From the NCBI GenBank assembly GCA_938091155.1, contig CALKOP010000195.1, positions 1 to 32,664 on the forward strand: a DNA stretch of 32,664 nt, in the 5' to 3' direction. Made by a program: the position numbers and the translations under genes. Below are positions 7,782 to 17,124 of this stretch, piece after piece. The notes under the pieces were generated by a model. It ran no database searches, was not told where the DNA came from, and saw nothing but the letters and a program-made list of their open reading frames with translations. This DNA comes from an uncultured Flavobacteriales bacterium (lineage in GTDB: Bacteria; Bacteroidota; Bacteroidia; Flavobacteriales_G; Salibacteraceae). The stretch's first letter is position 1. Every line of letters begins with the position of its first letter.

Positions 7782-8777
7782 CTACTCGTTGATAATCTCA
7801 AAAAGTTTATCCAAGTTTGGCGTAAGAATAATCTCAATCCTCCGGTTCTTTGCCTTCCCTTCTGCGGTGCTATTTGACTCAACTGGCACATACTCACCTC
7901 TACCCGCGGCTGTCAGCATAGATTGATTCATTTTACCATCGGTTGTCATAATTTTCACAACAGATGTAGCTCTAATCACACTAAGGTCCCAATTGTCTTT
8001 AATGGCTCCGCTACCATTAAAAGGATCCGTGTCCGTATGACCTTCCACCAAAATCGTAATATCTTGTTCGTCTTTGATAACTATAGCTAAATCAATGAGC
8101 GCCTTCTTACCCTCTGCGTTTACTACAGTGCTTCCGCTTGGAAACAACAACTTCGCCTCTAAACTCACGTATATCTTGCCGTTCTTTTGCTCAACAGTTA
8201 ACCCCTTGTCTTTAAATCCTAGAAGAGCATTGGATATTCTATCCTTCAACGCACGAACCGCAGCATCCTTTTCTGCTATTATGTTTTCAAGTTCCAGGAC
8301 CCTCGCTTCACGTATTTTCAACTCTTTTTCCAAATCGTCCAGGCGCTTTTCCTTGGCATTTAATTGTTTCTCCAATTCTCTAAGTCGATCTTCCTTTGCC
8401 AACAGTTCTTCTTGCGTATCGCGTAAAATCTTCACCAGTTTTCTGTTTTCTGCAGAACCTTGCGTATTCGCTTCATTCAGTCGATCCAATAAATCTTGAT
8501 TTCGCTTATCTAGTTCTGATTGCTTCTGACGGGTCATTCGTACCTCACGTCCAAGGTCAATCGTATCACTTTTGAGTTGTGCGTATTTTTTAGACAAGCT
8601 CTCTAGGTCCGCTTTCAACTCATCGTTGTCTGCAGTGAGAGTGCGGTTTGCGCTAGATAAATCCTGTCGTTCGTTTTCGCACTTTTCCTGTGATGCTTTT
8701 AAATCGTTGTATTGCTTTGAAGGAACACAAGAGGCCAAAGCAAATAGCGTTGCTCCTACTATCAAAAATCTTTTCAT
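7782..8777 (-). CDS. OmpA-family lipoprotein with long coiled coil
   Basis: I take the internal ATG (8775-8777), giving 331 residues. The track's longer start adds 21 residues before the signal peptide and would place the promoter inside the gene. The protein begins with a lipoprotein signal (MKRFLIVGA... LASC|VPS, Cys17). A long heptad-rich coiled coil fills about residues 21-190 (repeated LEKEL/KELKIRE-type segments). A C-terminal OmpA-like peptidoglycan-binding domain covers about 205-325 and contains VEGHTDTDP and the AGRGEYVPV ... NRRIEIIL signature. It probably tethers the outer membrane to peptidoglycan, with the coiled coil spanning part of the periplasm. A good TTG-N18-TAGCTTTG promoter precedes it. 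Confidence 0.9.
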   Translation of the reverse strand: MKRFLIVGATLFALASCVPSKQYNDLKASQEKCENERQDLSSANRTLTADNDELKADLESLSKKYAQLKSDTIDLGREVRMTRQKQSELDKRNQDLLDRLNEANTQGSAENRKLVKILRDTQEELLAKEDRLRELEKQLNAKEKRLDDLEKELKIREARVLELENIIAEKDAAVRALKDRISNALLGFKDKGLTVEQKNGKIYVSLEAKLLFPSGSTVVNAEGKKALIDLAIVIKDEQDITILVEGHTDTDPFNGSGAIKDNWDLSVIRATSVVKIMTTDGKMNQSMLTAAGRGEYVPVESNSTAEGKAKNRRIEIILTPNLDKLFEIINE

Positions 8778-8801
8778 ACCCGCTCTTTGTTTAAGATATG
8801 G

Positions 8802-8830
8802 CAAAGCTACCTGCTCAATGCATGAACCAA
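8802..8830 (-). promoter_or_regulatory. Bacteroidota-type promoter of the OmpA-like lipoprotein gene
   Basis: Reading the minus strand, TTG (8830-8828) is followed by 18 bases and then TAGCTTTG (8809-8802), a perfect TAnnTTTG -7 box. This fits the known Flavobacterium/Bacteroides sigma-A pattern (TTG or TTTG, about 17-23 bases, TAnnTTTG). The start codon at 8777 lies 24 bases beyond the box, which also supports the shortened start chosen for this gene. It is the best-formed promoter I found in the window. Confidence 0.6.
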
Positions 8831-9008
8831 TTGCTAGCATTCAGGACTTACTAACAGCAATCTATTGGAATTGCCGCTTTTTAGAATTTACAGCTCCGAG
8901 GTCCTTGTTTATTCTCTAACGAAATACAAACCTCAAATACTCGTTTCATGACCTCATCATTCTGGGTTGCTTAATTTCATTTAGAATATCACTGCGGCAA
9001 GCGTGCCG

Positions 9009-12000
9009 ATGGCTGTAACATTGCAAGTATTGATCTCATTCCGTACATATAGAATATTAGTCCTGTTAGTGTCATGGTCGATTACCTTGAGCGTTTACGG
9101 CCAAGAAATAGATGCGCCCAGTGCTAGGTCTATCACGATTGTCTCGGATACAACCCTTCTAGATTCGAACAGCATTGTTCCAGAGACATTTTCTTTAACC
9201 GGATTAAACCCTGATCAATATGAGATAGATTTCGCAAAAGCACTTCTCATCATCACGGACAAATCCATTGAATTGCCCCTATCAGCAGGGGTTGAATACC
9301 AACCTTTCCCATTCAATTTCACAAAACCTTACAGGCATAAGAGCCGTGATTTAATAACAGAAAGTGATCGGGTTTACAATCCTTTTAGATCGGATGGAAT
9401 TGATTTAGAAAAGGGCCGTCTTGACCTTGGAGATTTAGAAAAACGCGGTAGTGTTTCGAGAGGCATCACCGTTGGAAACAACCAAAGTTTGTCTGTAAAC
9501 TCTGCGTTAAACCTTCAACTTAGTGGTAGGCTAAATGAGAGATTTAGCTTATTAGCGGCAATAGCCGATGACAATGTTCCCATTCAACCAGAAGGAAACA
9601 CCCAACAACTTCAAGACTTTGACCAAGTTTATCTCCAAATCTTCGATCCTAAAAACAAAATAACCGCTGGCGATTTTCAGGTAAATCACGATGAGGGCTA
9701 CTTCATGCAGTTCAACAAGCGCTTGCAGGGTGGTAGATACGAAGGCCTGTTTTTTCCGGTAAAAAATGATAGTTCAAAAAGCATTACCACCGATGTTAGT
9801 GGTGCGGTATCTCGCGGAAAATTCGCAAGAAAAACCATTCAAGGAATTGAAGGGAATCAGGGGCCGTATAGACTCACTGGTGCCGGAGGGGAGCGCTTTA
9901 TTATTATTCTTTCAGGTACTGAACGAATCTACTTGGACGGCAGACTGCTGATCCGAGGTCAAGAAAATGATTATGTAATTAATTACAATGCTTCCGAGCT
10001 AACGTTTACCGCGAAGGTTCCGATAACCAAAGACAGAAGACTTGTTGCTGAATACCAATATTCTGATCGCAACTATGCCAGATCCTTAATTCAATCTTCG
10101 ACAAATTATAATTCAGATAAACTACTGCTAAATGTTAGTCTATACTCCGAGCAAGATTCCCGAAACCAGCCATTGCAGCAGGACCTTACCGAGGCTCAAA
10201 AGAATGTACTTAGAACCATAGGTGATAGCCTAGATCAGGCAGTAGCAAGCAGTGTTGACACCGCTACCTTATCTGAAAATCAATTACTTTACAGAAACAC
10301 AGATACCACCTACTTTGACCCTATTCTGAACGATAGCATCCTACAAGAAGATGTTTTAGTGTACTCCAACAATCCCAAGCTTGCTGACAGACAGGCTGCT
10401 TTTTCTGAAGTCGGTTTTGGCAATGGAAACTATGTAAAAGGGCCGCAACTCGCCTTTGGATCTATATATGAATGGACGTCACCAATTAGCGGGGTGCCGC
10501 AAGGAAACTATGAGCCCGTCATTTTACTGGTTACACCTAAACAGCGACAAATGGTCTCGGCTACTGCCGTGTATAAATTCAATGATAACATCAAGGCTCG
10601 TGTAGAATGGGCGGGCTCACAATATGATGTGAACACCTTTAGTACCGCTGATAAAAGTGATGACCTCGGAATGGCAACAAAGGTTAGTGTGGATGGAAAG
10701 CAACCGATCAATGAAGATTGGAACGTTTTGGCGGGTGTAGATTTGGAATTTGTTCAAGATAATTTTCAAGACATTGAGCGATTCCGTGCGGTTGAATTTG
10801 ATCGTGATTGGAATATCCGTTCTGTTAACCTGAATACGAATCAAAATATTCTGAGCGCTAAAGTTGGGGTTTCAAGAAACGATAAACTTGAAGCGATTTA
10901 TAGGATTAAATCTTTTACAGCAGGCAAGGCATTCAACGGAATTCAAAATGGAATTGACTTAAAAACAAACCTAAAGCGTCTAAAAGGAGAGTTCAGCAAT
11001 AGTCTTACGAACCAAGACGGTGACCTCATTCGCGCTGATTTTTACCAGCACAACAGCAACGTCGTGCTACCTATTTGGAAAATCCAACTTGGGTACAAAG
11101 ATGACTTTGAACAAAACCGCAGATACGACCCCAAAGCTGATACGTTAAACAACTTAAGCTACCAATTTTGGGAATGGGAGGCCTCTGTTGCCAATGGCGA
11201 TTCAGCAGAAAATCGACAGAAGCTAAGTTATGCTGAGCGCACAGATTGGCTCAAAGATTCATCCACTCTTGGCAAGTCAACATTCGCTCGTATCTATGGC
11301 TATCAGATGGAATTAAATAAAATGCAAAACTCCCGATTTGCCGCACGTGTTAACTACCGAACGCTTGACATTTTAAACCAAGAATTGACGACTCAGAAAA
11401 AGGAAAACACACTTATTTCAAGGCTTGAATACACTTTTCGAATATTCAAAGGCGCCATTAGCTCTTCCACTTTTTATGAGATTGGCTCAGGTCTAGAAAA
11501 CAAACGAGAATTTATTTATATCGAAACTGTTCCCGGCCAAGGAACGCATATACACGTTGACTATAATGATAATGGCCAAAAAGAACTGGATGAATTTGAA
11601 CAAGCTATTCAGGCTGATCAGATTACAGCGGCCAACTTTCTGAGGGTTTTTGTACCAACAGATGATTACGTGAGGGCTTTTACAAATCAGTTTGGACAAA
11701 CAGTTTTCTTAAGACCAGCTGCTATTTGGAGGTCAAAGGGCAGTGTACGAAAGGCTATAAGCTTATTCTCTGACCAGTTTTCATACAATGCAGACCGAAA
11801 AAATCTCGAGATATCACTGGTAGATCAATTCAACCCGTTTTTATTTGACATTGCAGACACTCTGCTACAATCAGTCAATTCAAACTTGAGAAATATCTTC
11901 TATTTCAACCAAAGTAATCCTGTATTTGGAGCGGACTTAAATTACCAACGATTGAATAGCAGGAACTTTTTAACGGCTGGATTTGAATCCCGCACTTTGG

Positions 12001-12542
12001 AAAAAACTAGCCTAGGATTTCGTTGGAATTTTGCCAAATACCTTGGTTTAGAATCGCGTGGTGAGCAAGGATCAAAAATCGCGCGATCCAATGCTGTGGT
12101 GCTTTCGAGCAGAAACTATAATATTTTCTATCAGCAGATAGAGCCTAAGCTTAACATCCAACCGGGCACCCTCTGGAGAATTAGCGTTCTCTTCAATTAT
12201 AAGGAACAGAGTAATCGGGCACAGGAAAATGCAGCAGGCATTGGTGGAGAGAAATCTATTGTTCGAAAATCAGGATTAGAATTCACGTTAAGCACTCCGG
12301 AAAAAGGGAGCCTCTTTATCAACGGAAACCTAATTCAAATTAACTATTCAGGCCTACCTGAGAGTCCTGTAGGTTTCGAAATGCTAGACGGTCTACAACC
12401 AGGGTTGAACGCAACCTGGGGCGTATCTTACCAGCGCACTTTATCGAATAACCTTCAATTGAGCATTAACTACAATGGCCGTCAATCACCAAGATTGAAC
12501 ATGATTCACACAGGTGGGGTGCAGGCTCGCGCGTTTTTCTAG
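9009..12542 (+). CDS. Large uncharacterised outer-membrane beta-barrel protein
   Basis: About 1177 residues. The track starts at a GTG (9003), but the ATG two codons later is as good, and either gives a signal peptide ending near SVYGQ. The rest is beta-rich with many aromatic and polar alternations and ends ...ARAFF, a terminal Phe fitting a barrel. Visible pieces include an early KRGSVSRGITVGNN segment, a YLDGRLLIRGQENDYVINY segment (a short beta domain also seen in SprA-type proteins) and an EF-hand-like loop, DYNDNGQKELDEFE, near residue 850. I recall similar very large conserved proteins in Bacteroidota but no assigned function. SprA itself, the T9SS translocon, is about twice as long, so this is not SprA. 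Transport or surface assembly is possible but unproven. Confidence 0.75.
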   Translation: MAVTLQVLISFRTYRILVLLVSWSITLSVYGQEIDAPSARSITIVSDTTLLDSNSIVPETFSLTGLNPDQYEIDFAKALLIITDKSIELPLSAGVEYQPFPFNFTKPYRHKSRDLITESDRVYNPFRSDGIDLEKGRLDLGDLEKRGSVSRGITVGNNQSLSVNSALNLQLSGRLNERFSLLAAIADDNVPIQPEGNTQQLQDFDQVYLQIFDPKNKITAGDFQVNHDEGYFMQFNKRLQGGRYEGLFFPVKNDSSKSITTDVSGAVSRGKFARKTIQGIEGNQGPYRLTGAGGERFIIILSGTERIYLDGRLLIRGQENDYVINYNASELTFTAKVPITKDRRLVAEYQYSDRNYARSLIQSSTNYNSDKLLLNVSLYSEQDSRNQPLQQDLTEAQKNVLRTIGDSLDQAVASSVDTATLSENQLLYRNTDTTYFDPILNDSILQEDVLVYSNNPKLADRQAAFSEVGFGNGNYVKGPQLAFGSIYEWTSPISGVPQGNYEPVILLVTPKQRQMVSATAVYKFNDNIKARVEWAGSQYDVNTFSTADKSDDLGMATKVSVDGKQPINEDWNVLAGVDLEFVQDNFQDIERFRAVEFDRDWNIRSVNLNTNQNILSAKVGVSRNDKLEAIYRIKSFTAGKAFNGIQNGIDLKTNLKRLKGEFSNSLTNQDGDLIRADFYQHNSNVVLPIWKIQLGYKDDFEQNRRYDPKADTLNNLSYQFWEWEASVANGDSAENRQKLSYAERTDWLKDSSTLGKSTFARIYGYQMELNKMQNSRFAARVNYRTLDILNQELTTQKKENTLISRLEYTFRIFKGAISSSTFYEIGSGLENKREFIYIETVPGQGTHIHVDYNDNGQKELDEFEQAIQADQITAANFLRVFVPTDDYVRAFTNQFGQTVFLRPAAIWRSKGSVRKAISLFSDQFSYNADRKNLEISLVDQFNPFLFDIADTLLQSVNSNLRNIFYFNQSNPVFGADLNYQRLNSRNFLTAGFESRTLEKTSLGFRWNFAKYLGLESRGEQGSKIARSNAVVLSSRNYNIFYQQIEPKLNIQPGTLWRISVLFNYKEQSNRAQENAAGIGGEKSIVRKSGLEFTLSTPEKGSLFINGNLIQINYSGLPESPVGFEMLDGLQPGLNATWGVSYQRTLSNNLQLSINYNGRQSPRLNMIHTGGVQARAFF

Positions 12543-12543
12543 A

Positions 12544-13455
12544 CTACTTAAGTTCAAATTGAGTTGTTCCCATGAAGTAGTCTTCAGCATAAACTTCAAC
12601 GATGTATTTTCCCTCAGTTAACTCACTTGCTACGTCCCAATAAAGACACATGTCTAGCTCTTCGTTGTCATACAAGACCTCTTCTTTTCGAGAATAAAGC
12701 CCCTCTTTGCCATCGTAAGTAAACATATAGCTCTCCGATTGATCCAGCGCGAGCACCTCGCCACTTGGAGAGATAATTCTCATGTAAAGCCACTTCTTAC
12801 CGGGCTTACTGACTTCATTTTTATCAATGGTGAAACATGTCTTCACCTTATCCACTCGCTTAGCTCTGTTTGTTTCCCGACTTACCGTTCCACTTTTCAT
12901 TCGTTGAGCGCTAGAAGCTAAATCCAATACCCGCAACTTCGACCCAAGCTTCACCTTTTCATTCAATTTCTCGTTGGTCTTATTCAATTCCTGATTCTCT
13001 TCCTTTTGATTGTCAAGCTGCGATTCAACTTGTTTTTTAGCCCCCACTAGATTCTGATTCACTGTATTCAGCGAATCAATAGTCACTATATAACCTTTCA
13101 TGATTTCGCGAAGGCTACCAGTCTCTTTTTTGAGTTTAAGTATAACCTTAGCATCATTTTTATGCTTTTCCGCCTCAGCTAGCATTTCTTCGATTTTCGC
13201 GCGTTGTTCAGCGATTTCAGCTTTATATTCTTCATTATCCGTTTGCACTGAGTCATACTGAGCCAGCATATTTTCTAACTCCTTCGTCAAATTATCCTTC
13301 TCGACTGTTAAATCCGTGTTTTGAGTCACTATCTCTTCATTCTCCTGGTGCTTTGTGATGAGCAAATAGGCCGTAACCCCATTTGAAATAAATAGCAAAA
13401 TCACTAGGATAAGCATCAACTTGCTGTTTCCTGAAGACTTGTTTTGATCTGACAT
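12544..13455 (-). CDS. Membrane-anchored coiled-coil protein of unknown function
   Basis: I use the ATG at 13453-13455 (MSDQNK), giving 303 residues; the track start adds four residues. A single transmembrane helix lies at about residues 12-34 (LMLILVILLFISNGVTAYLL). A long coiled coil follows (about 35-185, rich in Glu, Lys and Asn with regular leucines). After a basic linker comes a C-terminal beta domain (about 200-303) with WLYMRIISPSG and YIVEVYAED segments. It is probably held in the inner membrane with the coiled coil outside the cytoplasm. No family name comes to mind. It converges with the big barrel gene (TAG-A-CTA at the stops) and diverges from the helicase gene across 133 bases. 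Confidence 0.75.
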   Translation of the reverse strand: MSDQNKSSGNSKLMLILVILLFISNGVTAYLLITKHQENEEIVTQNTDLTVEKDNLTKELENMLAQYDSVQTDNEEYKAEIAEQRAKIEEMLAEAEKHKNDAKVILKLKKETGSLREIMKGYIVTIDSLNTVNQNLVGAKKQVESQLDNQKEENQELNKTNEKLNEKVKLGSKLRVLDLASSAQRMKSGTVSRETNRAKRVDKVKTCFTIDKNEVSKPGKKWLYMRIISPSGEVLALDQSESYMFTYDGKEGLYSRKEEVLYDNEELDMCLYWDVASELTEGKYIVEVYAEDYFMGTTQFELK

Positions 13456-13588
13456 AGCGTGGTTCAATTTTGGACAAAGCTAGATTGAATTTTAGTTCTA
13501 ATCGCTCGATAATCAAGCGCTCTACTAACATCTCATCGTTATTAGCCAAGATTCCAATATTTGACCTTTCACCTCTTACTTTTAGCCG

Positions 13589-16015
13589 ATGGATTTTGGC
13601 GAGGCAGAAGATTGGTTTAGACAAATGGGATGGTCCGTTTTTCCTTTTCAACGAGAAACTTGGGAAAGTCATGCCAGTGGTCTTAATGGTTTAGTAAACG
13701 CACCAACAGGTAGTGGAAAGACCTATTCCTTGATGATTCCAATTCTAATGGACATCCTTAAAAGCACAAATTCATCAAAAAAAGGTATGGATCTACAAGC
13801 CATTTGGGTAACTCCAATTCGTGCTTTAGCTAAGGAAATATTACAATCCGGTCAGCGAGCTGCAGAAACAATGAACATTGATGCTCGAATCGAAATAAGA
13901 ACAGGTGACACCAGCGCGAAAGACAAAGCACGCATCAAAAAAGCCCCTCCACATGTATTGATTACCACCCCAGAATCATTGCATGTAATGCTTACTCAAA
14001 AGCACTATTCTAAATACTTCGAAAATCTTAAAACAGTTGTAGTTGATGAATGGCACGACCTTGTTGGCAGTAAACGCGGAGTGCAAATGGAACTGGCTTT
14101 ATCCAAATACAAAGTGCTTTCGCCTAATTTGAAGATTTGGGGCATTTCAGCCACTATCGGAAACATGGAAGAGTCCATGGAGGTATTGCTCGGCAATTGG
14201 TATAATAACCGTCCCTTCAAAATGATTAGGAGTCAAATCAAAAAAAAGTATCTGGTAGAATCGGTTTTTCCGGATGATGTGGAAGAGCTGCCATGGGCAG
14301 GTCACCTTGGTATCAATCTAATAGAAAAGGTAATTCCCATTTTACTGAAAAGCGAAAGCACATTGATATTCCTTAACACAAGAGGGCAGGCGGAAATTTG
14401 GTACCAACGATTGTTAGAACAATCTCCAGCGTTTGCTGGAGTAATTGCCCTACATCACGGATCGATGAGTAGAGAAACTCGACATTGGGTTGAAGACGCC
14501 CTGCACGCTGGTAAATTGAAGACTGTAATTTGCACTTCCAGCCTTGATCTTGGGGTCGATTTCAGACCCGTGGAAACCATTGTACAAGTTGGTAGCCCAA
14601 AAGGAGTTTCACGCTTTATGCAACGAGCAGGTCGCAGTGGTCATCAACCGGGCGCGACAAGCAAAATTTACTTCTTGCCCACTCATTCGTTAGAACTAAT
14701 AGAAGCGGCCGCGCTGAGGGAAGCTACAGAATTGGAACTAGTGGAAAGTCGAACACCATATGTGCGATCATTTGACGTACTTCTTCAATACATGGTATCT
14801 CTTGCAGTGTCAGACGGTTTCATTGAAGCAGAGTTATATCAAGAAATAATCACTGCCTTTTGTTATCAATCGGTTACTCGTGAAGAATGGGAATGGTGTC
14901 TTGATTTTATAGTAACGGGAGGCAATTCGCTGGGAGGGTATGATGAGTTTCATAAAGTCATTATTGAAGATGGTATATATAAAGTCATCAGCAAAAAAGT
15001 GACCATGCGCCATCGACTTAGCATTGGAACCATCGTAAGTGATTCAATGATGAAAATCAAATTTGTAACCGGAGGATTCATTGGCACGGTCGCTGAATCG
15101 TTCATCTCTCGGATGAGTCCAGGTGATACATTTTGGTTCGCGGGTCGAAGCCTTGAGCTGGTTCGAGTAAAAGGGACAACAGCTCAAGTTCGGAAGTCTA
15201 ATAAAAAACGTGGCCCAATACCTAGCTATAATGGTGGGCGTATGCCACTCAGTTGTCAAATCTCTAAAATGCTCCGCAAGAAGCTTAATGAAGCGGAATC
15301 TGGTATTTCAAACGATCCCGAGATACATTTCACGAAACCACTTATCGATAAACAAAAAGAACACTCCATTCTACCCAAAGACGATCAGTTTCTAATCGAG
15401 CAATTTGAATCAAAAGACGGTTACCACGCTACGTTTTTTCCCTTTGAGGGTCGGTTTGTGCACGAAGGAATGGGAGCGCTTATCGCATATCGTATTTCAT
15501 TACTTCAACCGATCACTTTCAGTATTGCGATGAACGATTACGGCTTCGAATTGCTCAGTGATCAGCCCATACCTATTCAAGATGCGATCGACACACACAT
15601 ATTCTCGACTGACCATCTACTGGACGATATTTATGCGAGCATTAATTCCATTGAAATGGGCCGAAGAAAGTTCAGAGATATTGCGCAAATCTCTGGGTTG
15701 GTTTTTAACGGTTATCCAGGTAAAACCAAAAAGCAAAGCCATCTGCAGGCAAATTCTCAACTATTTTTTGAAGTATTCAACGATTATGACCCGAGCAACC
15801 TTTTGCTGAGGCAGGCCTTTGATGAAGTGACTGATTTTCAGTTAGAGGAACAACGTCTCCGTGAGGCCCTTTCGCGCATCAATCAACAACAGATTATTGT
15901 AACTCAGCCTCAGAAATATACCCCACTGTCTTTCCCAATAATTGTGGACAGAGCCCGCGAAACGGTTACTTCCGAAAAACTGAGCGATCGAATCAGGAAA
16001 ATGAGTGTGATGTAA
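13589..16015 (+). CDS. Ligase-associated DEXH-box DNA helicase (Lhr-like)
   Basis: The protein has 808 residues, the usual size for the ligase-associated DNA damage response helicase family. Superfamily 2 motifs appear in order: Walker A APTGSGKT (residues 38-45), DEWH (153-156), SAT (187-189), and motif VI QRAGRSGHQPG near residue 345. The C-terminal half has the Lhr-type winged-helix and core regions. It is predicted to unwind or remodel DNA during repair, working with the phosphoesterase encoded immediately downstream. The stop and the next start share one base (TAATG), which argues for translational coupling. The ATP-dependent ligase and beta-lactamase-fold exonuclease that normally complete this cassette are absent on both sides. 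Confidence 0.92.
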   Translation: MDFGEAEDWFRQMGWSVFPFQRETWESHASGLNGLVNAPTGSGKTYSLMIPILMDILKSTNSSKKGMDLQAIWVTPIRALAKEILQSGQRAAETMNIDARIEIRTGDTSAKDKARIKKAPPHVLITTPESLHVMLTQKHYSKYFENLKTVVVDEWHDLVGSKRGVQMELALSKYKVLSPNLKIWGISATIGNMEESMEVLLGNWYNNRPFKMIRSQIKKKYLVESVFPDDVEELPWAGHLGINLIEKVIPILLKSESTLIFLNTRGQAEIWYQRLLEQSPAFAGVIALHHGSMSRETRHWVEDALHAGKLKTVICTSSLDLGVDFRPVETIVQVGSPKGVSRFMQRAGRSGHQPGATSKIYFLPTHSLELIEAAALREATELELVESRTPYVRSFDVLLQYMVSLAVSDGFIEAELYQEIITAFCYQSVTREEWEWCLDFIVTGGNSLGGYDEFHKVIIEDGIYKVISKKVTMRHRLSIGTIVSDSMMKIKFVTGGFIGTVAESFISRMSPGDTFWFAGRSLELVRVKGTTAQVRKSNKKRGPIPSYNGGRMPLSCQISKMLRKKLNEAESGISNDPEIHFTKPLIDKQKEHSILPKDDQFLIEQFESKDGYHATFFPFEGRFVHEGMGALIAYRISLLQPITFSIAMNDYGFELLSDQPIPIQDAIDTHIFSTDHLLDDIYASINSIEMGRRKFRDIAQISGLVFNGYPGKTKKQSHLQANSQLFFEVFNDYDPSNLLLRQAFDEVTDFQLEEQRLREALSRINQQQIIVTQPQKYTPLSFPIIVDRARETVTSEKLSDRIRKMSVM

Positions 16016-16650
16016 TGGGGCTAATAATTGAAATGACGGATAAGGAAATTCGGCTCGAAAACCGCTATCTAATGCTAGATAAAACCCTCATTCTATCTGA
16101 TCTTCATTTAGGGAAGACTTTACACTTTAGAAAAGCCGGACTAGCTATTCCTGCTGCAGCAAGAGATGCAGATCAGAGTGAGCTTATTCGCATTTTGTTA
16201 ATGGAGAAACCTGAAACCGTTCTTGTGCTAGGCGATTTATTTCACAGTGCTTCTAATCGAGAATGTGAAGAGCTCGCCATGATTACTAGCCAGTTTCCCT
16301 CCATACATTTTGAGTTAATAATGGGAAATCACGACATTCTTTCTCCCGAGGTTTATCGTTCCATGGATTTTGAGACCAGCAGCAATCGTTCCATGGGAAA
16401 CATCTTGTTAACCCACGAGCCCATTCTTGATTTAGATCCTAAAATCATTAACATTCATGGTCATATTCACCCCGGTATAAGACTGGTTGGCTTAGGAAGA
16501 CAATCGATGTTAGTGCCTTGCTTTTTTTGGACTAAACAGTCCTTCTGCCTCCCTGCATTTGGCGCTCTAACCGGGCTGATGCGCCAAAAACCAAAAAAAG
16601 CAGATAAGGTATATGGTCTATTAGAAGGAGAAGTATCGCAGGTTTTCTAG
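16015..16650 (+). CDS. pdeM: Ligase-associated DNA damage response endonuclease PdeM (metallophosphoesterase)
   Basis: The protein has 211 residues and the full set of calcineurin-type metallophosphoesterase motifs: SDLHLGK (Asp29, His31), LGDLFHS (Asp74), GNHD (104-107) and HGHIHPG (148-154). These bind two metal ions and cut phosphodiester bonds. The size, the KTLHFRKAGLAIP segment after the first motif, and the position directly after the helicase identify it as the PdeM-type partner of the ligase-associated repair cassette. Its ATG overlaps the helicase stop by one base. The next gene, ridA-like, starts 38 bases later and is unlikely to be functionally linked. Confidence 0.9.
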   Translation: MGLIIEMTDKEIRLENRYLMLDKTLILSDLHLGKTLHFRKAGLAIPAAARDADQSELIRILLMEKPETVLVLGDLFHSASNRECEELAMITSQFPSIHFELIMGNHDILSPEVYRSMDFETSSNRSMGNILLTHEPILDLDPKIINIHGHIHPGIRLVGLGRQSMLVPCFFWTKQSFCLPAFGALTGLMRQKPKKADKVYGLLEGEVSQVF

Positions 16651-16687
16651 CCTTCTTTGCTTTCTTTGTTCTCAGAATTAAAACGAT

Positions 16688-17122
16688 ATGTCAGACAACA
16701 GTAAAATCAACGCTGCTTCCGCGCCAAAACCAGTAGGCTCTTATCCACATGCACGCAAGGTGGGTAATTTCTTATTCTTATCTGGCGTTGGACCAAGAAC
16801 GGCAGGGTCTGATGCCAATGACAGTGGTGTTCCTGGCTTGAAACTAGACCACAACGGAAACTTCTTGGAGTTTGATTTTGAAGCACAATGCAGGTCGGTT
16901 TTTGATAACGTACGGGCAGTGCTCGAAGCATCCGGCAGCACATGGGAAAACCTTGTTGACGTTACCGTTTTCTTGGTAAACATAAAGCGCGACTTTAATA
17001 CTTACAACCGAGTGTATGCTGAATATTTCAAAGACGCCCAACCATGCAGAACAACGGTAGAAATCAACTCACTACCAACGCCAATAGCCATTGAGTTGAA
17101 GTGTATTGCTACTGTGGATTAG
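16688..17122 (+). CDS. RidA-family protein, 2-aminomuconate deaminase-like
   Basis: The protein has 144 residues. It belongs to the YjgF/YER057c/UK114 (RidA) family of small trimeric deaminases. The start (PKPVGSYPHARKVG), the SGVGPR segment and the insertion before FDFEAQCRSVF match the 2-aminomuconate deaminase branch used in the 2-aminomuconate route of tryptophan/kynurenine degradation. The conserved active-site region PCRTTVEI is present. No other kynurenine-pathway genes lie in the window, so the exact substrate is inferred from sequence only, and a general imine/enamine deaminase role remains possible. The gene converges with the T9SS pseudogene, with 2 bp between stop codons. Confidence 0.87.
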   Translation: MSDNSKINAASAPKPVGSYPHARKVGNFLFLSGVGPRTAGSDANDSGVPGLKLDHNGNFLEFDFEAQCRSVFDNVRAVLEASGSTWENLVDVTVFLVNIKRDFNTYNRVYAEYFKDAQPCRTTVEINSLPTPIAIELKCIATVD

Positions 17123-17124
17123 CC

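Noticed and set aside
8074-8499. Plus-strand ORF of 141 residues (and 8572-8919)
   Set aside because: It is a serine-rich shadow of the coiled-coil OmpA gene on the opposite strand, with no start signals or recognisable domain.
13560-13584. TTTG ... TACTTTTA promoter for the helicase
   Set aside because: The spacing is only 13 bases and the -7 box has a mismatch at its last base.
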